This document shows, one piece after another, positions 1-13,301 of a stretch of 64,000 bases of DNA. A program made the position numbers and the translations under genes. Source of the stretch: Sthenelais limicola (taxonomy: Eukaryota > Annelida > Polychaeta > Phyllodocida > Sigalionidae); contig OW804096.1 in NCBI GenBank assembly GCA_942159475.1, positions 44,205,744 through 44,269,743 of the forward strand. Direction: 5' to 3'. Position 1 is the first letter of the stretch. Every line of letters begins with the position of its first letter. The notes below the pieces were generated by a model that had not been told where the DNA came from, did no database searches, and worked only from the letters and a program-made list of their open reading frames with translations.

Positions 1-177
1 ATAATATATATTAGCATTCACCCCTATGTGTACTTATATATAATGTCTAGTGTCATTTCATGGGAACCTTGCATGATTATCCACTAACACAAGTCGTATC
101 AGTACTCAAATGGCTTTTTACATTCATCGCTATCATATTGTATTCACATACACACATATATACTTAGTTATTCTACA

Positions 178-179
<2 letters not shown>

Positions 180-219
<40 letters not shown>
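180..219. repeat. AT dinucleotide microsatellite
   Basis: About 40 bp of perfect alternating AT. A shorter tract of the same kind is at 10148-10166. Confidence 0.95.
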
Positions 220-223
<4 letters not shown>

Positions 224-3200
224 TGCAGAGTTCCAAAGAAATTGATATTGTAGCGCTTATACTGTGTCCGTTAATTGAATAAGCAGATCAAGTTACAGTT
301 CTTATTTCCTCTCTAAAAGACGTCCTCGCGTCTGTACTATTTTCTTGGCTATCCAAACCTAGAGTCGGCCATAAAACCGGCAGAACTGTTGAGTACAGAG
401 ACATCCATGCTATTGATTTTCGCATTTGCTAGTCGAGGAGGAATAATAACTCCTTGCTCTTACATAAAATCTTCATGGGTCGTTTCCCCCAGCGAAATGA
501 ATATCTACAAAGGGCATTCAGGCAGCGCAAGTAGTGTCTAGCCAGGGCCACTATCATATTATCTCCTGATTCTTGTTATCACTCGAGCCCGAAGAAATCT
601 ATGCATGACAAGGCCAAGAGCCCAAACTACCAGAATTTCAGAATCAATGAGAAAGAAATACTCTAGATATCGATCCTATCTTTCGGAAAATGTTCATCAC
701 CCGGGCCAACATTGATTCCTTTCCACACTTTCCTTCTTCAAACATGGAATTCCTCCCACGGTTCGTCGATTCTGTGCTCTAAAACAGACAGGTGCAGGTG
801 TTTAAGGAACACCACAGGCCTCGAAATAAGATCATTAAAAGTCTTTTAAACAAATATTGTCGTTAGATCTGATGCATAACGAGAAAGGAAACTACTGCGA
901 TCGACAGGGCGATTGCTGGAGAATATTTGCTGAGAAACTACAAGCAAGACATTCTGCATTCCTTTCCGATTACCTTACAATAGCTTACAATATGATTAAT
1001 CCTAATCTTGAGTAAAACCAAATAGGGATGTTTTTCATGGCTCGTTTCAGTACTAATATGTTTCATCATAACAACGATAATACAGGAGTACAATATCTTT
1101 GATCATAATGAGTTTACATTTCCTACCAGAGTGTCGGTATAAATCAATATCCCCCATGGGTTATATAATCAGAGTGGAAGTCTTGCAGGAAGAGCAAATT
1201 GAATCCTCTAGGCAGTTTTCATTAGCGCTCGAAACGAATTATAGTGCATAAATATAAAAATGATTTCCTTTCATCAATCAGTGGAACATTGTAAGGAGTA
1301 GTTTTCAACAGGCTCTGTTATCTTTGTAAAGTTCTAAGCTTAGTTATCAGGTAGCTAGTTTGAAGTTGCCAGAGACAAAACAAATTCATCATCCCCAACA
1401 GTCACACAAAAAACCTTCCCAATAGATTGAATTACAATTTCTATGACTGACACTTCCCTGAGGAGCCATCACCTACCACGTATCAGAAATAGAATCAAAT
1501 AGAACCAATCTACAATAAGGATATTATTAAATAGCGTCTGGGGAAGAATAATAGCCTCTTGTAACTTATACTCATTTCTCGTTAAAACAGTTTTTTTGGG
1601 GGAGTTTAAAGTCTGAAATTATTGCTAAACTATTTCGGTATGCATTCTGTAAGAAACAAATTAAAAGATAAAAATAATAGATCCGTACGCCCGGACAGAA
1701 CGTGGATCTATCTCGAACTGCTCGACCGTTGAAGGCTGACGTGAATGCTCTTCATAAATCCATAGCCCCGGGGAATCCAGGGAACCAAAAGGTTTCGCTT
1801 ATGAGCTACATTCCCTCGAGAACAACTCTAAGGTCCTGGTGGAAGGGCAGTTGACAGCGAAACGCTTCATAAGTTTCCATGGCAACCACAGAGTATTGTC
1901 AATCTGGAGAGAGGGGGGAGAGCAGTTGAGAGAGAGAAGCTGGACGACCTCCTGGAGGAGATAGATTTTCCTACCAACCTGCAAAACTAACCCTCTAAGG
2001 CATATCAGGTCATATCTAAATGGCCAACTGCAACGACAAGATCCAGCTTCTCCACTGGACCCGATCAATACGGCAGAACTTGAAGCTCTGGGCAAAATTT
2101 ATCACTATGGGGATATGCGGAGGACTTTGTGAAAGGCTGTCCCATGCATGTCAGTGTTTGCAGGAATATGCCATCTCTTTTGCCAAGACTTGTCCCATCA
2201 TTTTCCTTTTATTGGAACCATTTCCTATTACAGCTAGTTCTCTGTATAAATGCCAAACCGAAACTTGCTCCCATGAGTTATCTCCACTTGTAGTATGACG
2301 CATACCCTTGTAATATAAATGATGAATCATAGGGATAAAATCTTACCCATTGCTACGCAGTCTTCCATAGATTCTATCACGGCCTATCTATTCTTTTTCA
2401 TATTGTTTCGGTCTCCTTGCAGTCCTCCCCCCGCCCTCTCCCCTCCCCAACCATTTCTCACTTTCCACATAATATCTTACTCATTATCTCCACCCTATTG
2501 CTCACTCCTAATGTCTACCTCTTCAATCTACATGTCTGTCCGACTCTCCCTCTGTTTTTTACCCTTTCGCCATCACAGGCAGTTGACTAAGAGCATATCT
2601 CTATAGAAGATGCTTGCGACATGTGACACTCCGTCTGGCTGCTTACTCAGTCATTGTTGGCACATTATACAAGAAATAAAACTTTATACCACGAGCCAAT
2701 GACTACTAAATGTTCTGCGAAGACAAGGCTTCCAAGTTTATTAGCGATTGGCGAGGAGAGGTGTGATACTTTCCTGTGTTTTATTTACTCTACGTCATTC
2801 AAGTCAGACTATTGACGTATTTCTCACTGGAAATGATCAGACTTTATAGATTGGACTGAAGATAGAGGTAACTTAGATGTACATATATTTTAATTTACAT
2901 TACCTTCGGAGAGGACCTTGAAAGCTTAGAAGCACTTTACACTCACCTGAAAGCGAATAAAAGTAGACATACAGTGTAAATAAATTAAAAGAGCGATTCA
3001 AATAACATTAAACGATAAGCAATCCGATGCTTTATTGCTTCTGGGCGTGAGCAATCGTTGGATCTACCGCGGATCGGCGACTAAAGTTAAATTTGATTCG
3101 GGCTTTGTTAGTTTTTTTACGCTCAGTCCTTCTCATACAAAGCAACGAGTAAAAGCAAGCAGTTAAATTCCCAAGTAGGTTCAATAAAGGAGAAGTCATT

Positions 3201-5846
3201 GCCTTATTCATAATGGGCTCTTATGTCAGCAAAATAGCTATTTGAGGTTGGTCTGAGATATTATTTAGAAAATGCAGCTTTTTTTTATTGTTGAATGACT
3301 TCAAGCAGCTTTGAAATTACTTGGTTTTCAACTAGTAAAAGAGGGATCATTACTTCTACTTTACACCTTTCATGGCTCAGCGTGCATTCTTTGTTTCCCT
3401 CTTACAGATGTCTATGATATATAACGTCATCATTATGGGATCTTTATTATCTAAAGTTGGCTAATTTCCCTTCCATTTCAAAACGCTATAGCTAGCACTT
3501 GATTGCAAGCCATTCAGGGGCGTTGTATTTGTATTTAACAAGACACAATATTTAGGATCACAATGTCTGTATCTTTGGGACTTTCAAATATACCATAAGA
3601 CGAGGATTGCAATCCACCTGTTGCTTTGGTATGTGGGAAATTTAAATTCATCAGACAATTATCTTCTTAAATACATCACTGATAAGCTATGTATGGTTAC
3701 ATAAAAAATGGCTATATAAGTAATTTAACCTCTTATAAGGACAGGGGACGCAGAAAGATTAACTACACCCACATTTCACTCGCGTACTATGTACTTAAAA
3801 AAGTTGTTTCCCCCTTCTGGGGGGCCCCACACCATACATATGCCCATTATAAGAGGGAGTTTCGTGTTATGGTGTGAGATATAAAATAATTAAATCTTAT
3901 TTGTAATAACAGGGCGTGAATATAATTAAGAGGTAATTTGTAATATAAGTGGAGACATCTAATTTCCATAGACAGTTCAACATATTAATTCTTTCAAAGT
4001 TAAACACCGTTATCTCAAAGTGGGGAGCTGTCCATTATTCATGATATACACGACACAGACTGCGCAATTAGGGCCACAATATTTTATGAGACATAATTGT
4101 CGCACATTTGAGTGTCAAATAAAGTTTTCAATTCAGACAGACATGACACTTTGAACAGTTCAAAAAGTATAACTATCCTCGCTGCCGCGACGGCGGATCT
4201 TTTAAAACAAAGGATTCCTTGAAGAGACTCCAAATGTCATCCCTAACTGCAATTGAGAAACACAATGTCAAACGCATACTGTTGTGGTAGTGTATTTTCG
4301 CCATTTCCAAACACCTTCATTTTTAGAGGGATACGATTGCGATCCAAAGTTCTGATCTTTTGCAAATGTTACAATATGTACAAGGAAAACAAGAACGGGC
4401 AGTCCTGAGATGGTGCATTCAATATGAGAAGGGCCAATGTCTGATCAGGCCGAGATAAACCCCAGAACTTCAGTCTTGAGTGATACACTATGGACGAGGC
4501 TTACTGATAAGTCCCTGGATCACACGGGTTCTAATTTACTCACAGCACTGCTTGGGGGAATCTATGAATAAGTGCCCATCATAAGAGCCTTCTCCTGAAT
4601 GGAGAAATCTATTTTGCAATATTCATATTTGAGAGGGATATCATATTTTCGCAGTCTAGTTTCATAAGATCCTTTTATTTCCTGTATGCCCCCAGAGCTG
4701 CAATCATACTTGCTACATCCTTTAAGAATATTGGATTTTGACCGCAAAGTGCATAATTATATATAAGCATTGAAAGAAAATTCATATTGATGTTCAGGTC
4801 AGAGAACAGAGGGGCTAGGTCTACATTATGATTGACTGACAAGCCCGAAATTTAATCAGACGAGAGGTTTCTGTCTGGATATGTTCTTTACAAATCCATG
4901 AACAGACCCTTTTGCTCAGAATATAATATGTTCCTACAGCTCAATTGTGAAGGGTGCATGCTTTACGTTCAATAGGGCAGTTAGCACGTATCCCTATGTG
5001 AACTGAGGCTTGGACATAGCAATCAGGGGGAACAGGGTAAAGTTCCTCCCACTCATTTCGCTTTATGAATTGGATACAGTCAAGAGCCCTTCAGCGACAG
5101 GCTCGTACTACTTTAAATAATAAAATGACACAGGCCATCTCCAGGCAAAGAATTCCGCCTATAAAATGATAACATGTAAAACTCATTGAGAGCTTCCCCA
5201 CCACATCTCTTGACTGGATTAAAGATTAATTATCTGCATGAATAAACGTTCCATCAGCGACTTCACCATGAGATGAGTGGCGTCAATAATCAATCTTCCC
5301 CGCCGAACAATTACTGCGTATGCTTTTGGAAAATAAGACTGAAATGAGCATCAGTGATTCGCACCAAGTCCCTGAACAGTTTGGAATGGAACAATTGCTG
5401 CAATTAAGTTAAATGATTGGGAGACTTTGAAAACATCGTTACCAATGTCCGTGACGATACATGTTTGGGAAGATTTAGTTTACATAGGAATAATATGCGG
5501 TGATTTTTCACACAATTGGGAAAAGTCCTTTTTATAACATATAATATAGCAAGCATCCGATATCATATCAAAACGTATAATGGCGAAAGACAGTCTAATG
5601 TGAGCCGATTTTGCACACGTAAGCCAATGTTATTGGTATGGTCTTTCATGCGATTCAGGATCTATAATCATTCAATAATCACGTTATGTATTACAATTTT
5701 GATGAGAGGTATTCACCTAACCAGGGGATGGTTAAACCGAGTTGGGTTGTGTCCTCAATGGTCTTGTAAAGACTTTCAGAGAGCCAGATGAACACTCCCA
5801 CAAAATTTCTCAATAGTACTTAAAAACTGAGACACTGATGTATTTT

Positions 5847-5878
5847 GTGGGTTTGAGTTCGTAAGTGGGTTTGAGTTC
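5847..5878. repeat. Short direct repeat
   Basis: GTGGGTTTGAGTTC occurs at 5847-5860 and again at 5865-5878, followed by TGCTTCTGCTTC. The complementary GAAGCAGAA lies about 45 bases on, so the RNA could fold. Confidence 0.7.
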
Positions 5879-8800
5879 TGCTTCTGCTTCTCATAATACA
5901 TAGCGGAAGGTGTTTTATACGAAGCAGAAACTTAAGACTCATTTCCTGAAGTATCAATATTTCAATATTCTCATACCTAAACTATAATTTCTTTTTTTTG
6001 GCTTTATTGCCAAATGATTACCTTTTCAGACGGTTCAATTATTACACATAGGTTAATAAACAAGTAAATTATATTTTTATAAATAAACAAAGCACACACA
6101 TGGAGTCAAGCTAAGATATATTCCGACAGACCAGCACATTATTGGATACACCAATTCCTTCACAAGATCCAAGTTTCGTGATTAACCCTATATTTGCAAC
6201 AGCATGAATAATTTCTGTTATTCCAATCAGCTCAAACGTAGGTCAAGGCCCCAATGAACAATCCTGTGCAACTTTACATAGTTTCATTATAAATTCCACG
6301 AGAGGCTTAACACTCCCAGCAGACTGAAGGGCCAATGGGAACCAAATACACAATAAATCAATTGGTATTGATTAGACCATGCAAGCGAGAATGGATTACA
6401 GTCATCTTGGTTTTATATTGATTTACGGCAGGCAGCGCCCCGCTGAGTAGTATAAGATCAATCAATGATAACAGCTAACTTATGTAAGTATTCCAGGTAT
6501 TTCTCGGCGAAATTCCACAGGACAAATATTCAGAAGTAATACAGCATATTCACTAACATGCTGGGCGGAACTGCTACAAGGCTCTTGCCTAAGAGGTTTT
6601 TTCTAACTCATCTCCCAGAAAAAGCATTCAATATTGGATTGTATTACCAATACGCAGTGGATATGGCGCAGACGTATACAATATGACATACTGAATGTAC
6701 GTTTTCCATCCTACTGGCCGAACATTGGATGGAGTTTTTCGTAATCGGAGTAAATATTAGGTTGGGTTTTTTAAAATTTCATTTCAGGCCAAAGTACATT
6801 TACATAATAACAAAAACGCATCTTGACAAAGTCAATGTTCTTATGCGGTGCCTAGTTTCTACGAGATTCAAAAAGAGTTCTTTAGCAAACTCATTTATAC
6901 AACAATGGCGTGTATTATCTATAAATCATACAAAATTAAACAAATTCTTCCAGACTAATATATTAGCTCAATAAGCGACTACAAAGTTTCACCATACAAC
7001 AAAAATTCCATTGTCAGATATGTCTTCCCAAACAAAAGGTAATTTTTTCAGATAATGTATTCATATATCTCCATCATTTGCCTAATCCACCATATCATTC
7101 GTTGTTCTATATAAGTTTCAAAGCAAGCAGGTACCATATACTAAAAAATGGGTACATAATGTTGTGTTTATAGTTCTTCCATACTTGCATTCATTCTATC
7201 CCAGTATTGGCCAATAATCATTCTTGAGAAGGTCTGCTTATCTGCAGCTGATCGTATAATCAACGATCTGTGAAGCTATAGGATCGTTGGTATAATGCAG
7301 GAAAGTTTATTCCACACAAATGGTCCTTTATAGAACACACTCTTTGACATCTTGCCACTTTTTGGTAAGAACATTCTCAACTTGGTTTTCCTGTTCCCCC
7401 TTAAATTCACAGGTCCTTTCTTCAGGTGAATATTTCTCTTTAATACCAAATAACAATTTTAAGAGAGAGATTTCTCGTCTCATGTATAACGGTAGAATTT
7501 TTCCTTTTTTTGCACAATTCAAGTCGAGTTAATTCCCTACCAAATGCTAAGCGCAATGTTCTTATTAGTGAAAATTATGAATCTTTATCTGTACCACCTT
7601 TCTACATGACCTAATGAATGGCGAAGCATTCTGCTCACGTCACACCTAATCCTTCGAGCATTGACCCAGTCATCTATATTACCACTTTGCCTTGCCTTTC
7701 TAAAGGCTAAATCTCTCTGTTTCATTCCTGTCTTTACTTGTTCACCGATATAACATTGAGATTGATGTTTAATTCGTACCCTTCTCCATTTAAAACATTC
7801 TTTTTCACCTCTTAATGCATCAGGGAACTATTCTACAGGAGACATGAACATAATAAACCTATTTGTAATGAGCTTTTTAAAAGACGGTTGAGTAATTACT
7901 TTATCGGAAATGAAACTAGGATTAACGGGAAGCATTCTTTTTTGGTAGGAAAGTATTTGAAGGAGCATAAATGGGCGGTACAGTGTTATTTGGCCTATGT
8001 CGTATAGATTCTTTCCTATATTAGCTGGTGACATATTCTATCATCATGGGTCACGCTATCCATTTAGATGTTTTATTGTTGTGTCCTTTCTTTCATTGCT
8101 GTCCTCAAGACCTTTAAAGAAGTAACGTATATAAGAAGCATAATTATATAAGTTCATTTCATGCTATAAGTAAACATTCATTAGAGATTCCACTTCAAGA
8201 CTTTTTAAATAGTGGTGAGGTAGGCGCAACATAATTTAGCGTTTAACGTAATTTTCTGAAAATGGTTGGTAAAAGAAAATATCTTAAAACGACCCTCAAT
8301 TGCTGAAAAGGCCGTTTTATGACAGACTCTAATGTTGCTCATAAATGCTTTTCAATGTGATTAATAATTACATAATTTCCATCGAGTGACATTAAGAACT
8401 GCACTGGGGCAGGAAAACTGAAGGTCATAGGTAGAAAAGACAAAGCTCATGGTAATTCCGCGATGTAATTATTTCTCTTGGTTCCATTACTCCCAATAGG
8501 GATGGACAAAATTAATTGAATTCAATTTCTAATGCATCTGAAGAGCTGGCTGATCGAAGTGTTCACAAAAGACGCTTCATAGCATGGGCTAAATCCGGTC
8601 CTATAATTATTACAGACGAATTTTGTGAGACATGTAACGTAGAATAACTATTTTTTTTTAGATATCACGTCCCTCGTAGAATTGATATCTCTGAGCTGGT
8701 ATCGCAGAAGTATTATCACCCAGGGAGGTATTTTTTTGCCAAGGGGATTATATGAATAGTATTCCCTTTGGAAACCCTCGTTTCCCCTCAGACTTTCAAG

Positions 8801-10147
8801 AACTAAAACTGACACTAAATTGCCTACATAAGCCGATTTATTCTTTACGGCAATAAAAATAATAATGGGAAATAATAAAACCATGATTAACGAATGTAAT
8901 AATTATAATATAAAAGAAAACTTGATCAATGACAAGAAATACCATATATATTTGATATATATAATATATATCGAAGTTAAAACCATCAACTAATAAAAAA
9001 TAATAATAACTAGTTTTGTAAAATACGGTTGCTGTTGCAGCAACATTTCTCTGTCGAAGCGAAACTATGTAGGCCTACACATGAATACAAAAACATAGTA
9101 TTGGAGGGAGTGCCAGCATGTCTTTTCAAGGCTTAAAAACGTGAGGTTTATGTGGTGATCTAACGCTAAGCATCATATTTCAAGCTTAAGATCTTTGAAA
9201 GGGACTCGTTTTCTTTGAAAGGTTTAATACCTAAGCATTCGAACATGTTTGGAAAAGGAGTCCGACCATTACGCTTAGTTATGAATATTCATAATGCGTT
9301 GGCCTTGAGGGAGAAGGCATATTAAAGGAGCACGTAAACTCGAAGAGTTTCCCTTAGTTGGTCATAAAAGAATCTAAGTAATACACGAAGCATACTAAGA
9401 CGACTAACCGAAGATGTATGAAAAGAATCTGTCTAGTGGCAACCGATTGTATGCGCCACAGGTGAATTTGTTCGGATGAAGACCGACCGGATTTCTGACC
9501 GATGTTCAACCGAATTCGAAATCCGTTGGTCGTTAGTCTGTCTCGTCCTTGACCTTTTGACAATCGAGTCACTTTTGGTGAGAAGCCTCGACTGTGCCAG
9601 GATGAATGTTACTATAAATGCATTGGCTCTAGTTTCAAAGCAATTGTCGATATTTCCAGGCTGGAAATTAGCCAGAATTAACGGCAGTACAGCTAAATTT
9701 TAACACTTAAGTCGACTTCCAATAATCAGGAAGGAGTTCACGATACATAGCAAAGACAGTGACAGCAGTGATATTCGAGAAAGGTGCCAAGAAACGTTTC
9801 TTGTTAAAAGCAGCGTTTGTTAATGCTCATCCATCCATCGAATGGCCTGCAAATTATCAAGGAAAACACAACGTGGCGCACTGCCATGTTCATGTTTGGA
9901 TCCACTGGCTTGTGATAGATATTCTTTTCAGAAGTGCTGGACGTAGACAGTGAAAAGACGTTAAGTTCTTATATACGGATGCCCGGGGGAGAGGTGTGAC
10001 GAGGGGTTAAGTCTTGATAAGTATCCGAGGGCACACAGTGTTAATATGTGTGACAGGGTTCCTATACCCATTATACTGAGGGCCCTCAGGGCTTAGGTAC
10101 TTGTCAAGGATAGACCATGCCGCAAATGCAGGATTGGAATCAACATA

Positions 10148-10166
10148 ATTATATATATATATATAT
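10148..10166. repeat. Short AT microsatellite
   Basis: About 19 bp of alternating AT in non-coding sequence. Confidence 0.85.
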
Positions 10167-13039
10167 GAGTTATTAGGGCATCATACATGTTCTACCATAC
10201 CACACTTACTTTGAATAGGCTATATCACAAATTCCAGATATCCACTCTGATATAATATTCCCATTATAATAGATATCGGCATTATGCCATGATCTAGATA
10301 CACCAATAAATATATACGGGTATGCACTCAGTGCAAATGGTTCAACTGAAGCAAACCACAGATTTTTATTTTAACATTGATTATTGGTAGCGACGGGATC
10401 AAATTCAGCTTAGTGAATCATAGCTTGCATTAAGGCTAATTTGCCTTTATTTATGATTAATTGACTGGTCTTCTAGCGTATGGCAGTGGTTAGACAAGAA
10501 GGGTCCACCTAACATAAAAACGTGCATAGAATTCGCCAAGATTAATATTCTACCCCGCTCCCCCCAATCATTAGGAGTATGAGTAGCAACAAACGTATTG
10601 GCAGCCTATAATCACCGATTGGTAGATACAGACATGCGTTTCCACAAACACAATAAAAAGGTCGTCATATTCTACAATCTAGCCTACGGTTTGCACATCA
10701 TTTTCTAAGTAATATTGGATTGGTCTAGTGTGAAAGGTAGCGAAAAATCCAAATAGACAGTTGGTGTATTTTTCGACATCGACAATTAAAACACACACAC
10801 CCATATTGCAAGGAACTTAAGATAATAAGATAGTCGTGCGCAAATCTATTATCAGCTCGAGGAGCATGTAGGCAAAGAACGTGTGGTTTAAACTGATTCG
10901 CTCTCGGGCTTGTCAGGACAAAAATTACGATCAAATTAGCGTTGAGTGTTAGGCGAATAGACAAAGCTGCATTACATCTTCAAAGTTGACAGCGAGACAT
11001 TGATTTCTCTCGTCTATCCAATAGGGATAGTCCTTTTTCAAGATGCTCAAATTTTGCAATACTGCAAACCTATAAAATGTACTAGCCAGTCTCGTGATAA
11101 CATACATTACAGGTAGCTTTGTAGTTTGGAAGAATGAAATGGTTTGATAGATTTAGATCATGAGATGGCATATCTATAAAATGACTCTTTATACCTGTAC
11201 ATGTTCCAGGTCTCGTTATATATGAGCAGAATGCAGACAGGATATTATACGGACATGTGATATGAGCGATCAATTGGGCAACGATTGCAAAAGATCCGTT
11301 TTGTAAACATTGGGCGACATAGACACAAATAAATGGTCATCTATACTTTAAAGTGTAAAGATTGATCAGGAAGTATATGACAACTATTTGGGTGACGTGG
11401 AAGTCCATTTCTAATCATCATCAGCATTTAGTAAACATAAGGTGCTTTATTCTCCACTCTCTTTGTGGTGTCCTCGGCTAAATTAATATTAAACTTCACC
11501 TTCCCTACAGTAAGTCTCGTTTAATTTGAAATGTATAGACCCTTTATCCTATACCTTCGGTCAATGGGACAGAAATGATAAAGGATCTTATCCACAGCAG
11601 GTCCAGCATTATCAGTCTGCACAATTTCCTCCATCCCAAGAAAAAAAGAGTAAAACAAAGTTCTTAGCCATTATGCAATTGGATCGTGTCCTCCAATGTA
11701 TCCCCCATTGGATATCTTATACTGGAGATAGCCGTGAGATATTTCTCCTAAATCCACATAGAGGGATGTGTTACATGCATTTGAAACCAGACTTTATGCG
11801 AACACTCGGGCGTGGGAGAGGTTACACCAACCCTGGATGAGAATAAAGATCGAATGCAATGATCAGTACTCGCTGTTATTATGGTGAGGCAATCAACTTG
11901 CTCGCTGATGTTTATCATAGGGCCTTTTTAAAGTCCTTCCCCGAGCGACTCCGGGTGAACGACAAGTGTAAGAAGGTCTTAAACAGACGTAATCCCGCAA
12001 AGGACACTAATTAAAAGAGGACCACAGTTCTAAGTTAGGTCTGCTTTTAATGTGATTAAAACGAAAGCCGCACATCTGAGCAATGGTAATTGGATTGATG
12101 CGATCTCAAATTACTTCATTTTCATGCTGATGATTTGCTGATTGAAACCTCAGGCGTGTATCTTTCATTGTCACCAACTGCACCGCCTGCTGGAACACAT
12201 ATTTATGCTCGTGCTAAAATTGGTCGCGTTTCGACGCGTGTTGCTACCATAAAGTTAGCTCCATGGAATAGTTAACAGTACTGCTGAGTAGTTAGGAAAA
12301 TGAGAGTTCTATTTCCGAGACAACTATGGGAGTAATAAGATAATAAAGGATGTATCGCCCACGAGTGAATCGAGGGTGGCGGAAATATCGCGGGAGTTGC
12401 GACAGAGCGATATTCTATTCCCACGGACGAGACGCACAAGTTGGCTGACTGATTTATTATATATGTCTCAAAGTAGTTTACTTAGAAGAAAATGGATGGC
12501 AGTATATATAATGTTGGCGGATCAGCGTGGATGGGCCTTTAAAATAAAGACATTTCTACTGCGGTGAGTTTGAATTCTTCAAAGTGCAGCTAGTCCCGTA
12601 GATCGTTGTCAAGCTGAGTGTAAATTTATCAAAGTAAAGAACACAATAGATCGATATGTTGCGATGTGTTTCTGTTCGCATTTGAAGTTTGCCGAAAAAA
12701 AGGCAAGCGCGCGTGAGCCACCATCAGCTAGGGTGCTTTTCGCATCTGTTGCGACTAACCTCTCTTTTATTATACTACTCGCAGGTCTAAAGTTACAATT
12801 TTTACAAGCTGAGATAACACATAGGCCACAATTATATATGGTCGTTTCTGAGACTGCCAAAAAAGCTTTTTCGGGCACACAATATGCATGTATTATGCCC
12901 AACCAGGGAGATACATATAGCCTCCTCGGTCCAAGTATTGGTGGACAAATTACCTATCCATTCAGTAATACTCATATTTATTACGTAGCTAGGTAGCTAT
13001 ACTGAGTTAAAGTTTGAAATAATAACTTTTATGTCTTAC

Positions 13040-13301
13040 CTTGGTATTCATTTCTGGGTTCCTCTCTCTTAACATCCCTGCGTTCAAAATTGTGATGAGA
13101 TCTGCTGTCCCGACTGTCATGACTCTCACGGCTGTCGCGAGAACTGTGACGTCGCCGATGGTCGCTAGGCAACCTATGCTCCTGGCGACTGCCGGGGGCA
13201 AGGATAATCCTGCTGGCGCGATTATGGTTTGGCTGACCGTAAGTTTTATTCCCAATGCGATTACTGCCACGATTGTTGCCATGTGTCCTCCCAAGATGGC
13301 C
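13040..13301 (-). CDS. Internal coding exon encoding a basic RS/RD-rich segment, probably of the same gene
   Basis: On the minus strand a T-rich tract ending CTATCTTCAG (AG at 13302-13303) precedes this 262-nt block, and AAG|GTAAGA at 13034-13042 follows it. The frame enters in phase 0 and leaves in phase 1. It encodes 87 residues plus one base. The first half has GN, GS, R and N residues. The second half has a run of S/R/D/H with repeated DSR triplets, then ERRDVKREEPRNEYQ. Alternating R/S/D/E segments are typical of splicing and nuclear-speckle proteins. Local GC and CpG are clearly higher than in the flanks, as expected of a conserved exon. Phase 0 at its start matches the phase 0 end of the Q-rich exon at 41327, so the two can be spliced directly or through phase-compatible exons. 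The frame also stays open upstream to 13421, so frame openness alone does not define the exon. The splice signals and the amino-acid pattern do. Membership in the Q-rich gene is inferred from strand, phase and composition. Confidence 0.6.

Larger units (their letters stand above)
220..13039. other. AT-rich stretch without recognisable genes
   Basis: In gene direction this lies downstream of the RS-rich exon, so it should hold later exons or the 3' end of that gene, or it is one more intron. I found no exon with both good splice signals and a recognisable product. Frames here are at most 104 codons (11526-11840 on the plus strand) and lack domains. Small features are an 18-bp-spaced direct repeat of GTGGGTTTGAGTTC (5847 and 5865), a 12-bp palindrome TGTAGGCCTACA at 9068-9079 and an AT tract at 10148-10166. 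Confidence 0.4.

Noticed and set aside
12123..12134. HADD in a short plus-strand frame, resembling the reverse transcriptase YADD motif
   Set aside because: The frame is only about 55 codons, and neither the upstream nor the downstream reverse transcriptase motifs are present.
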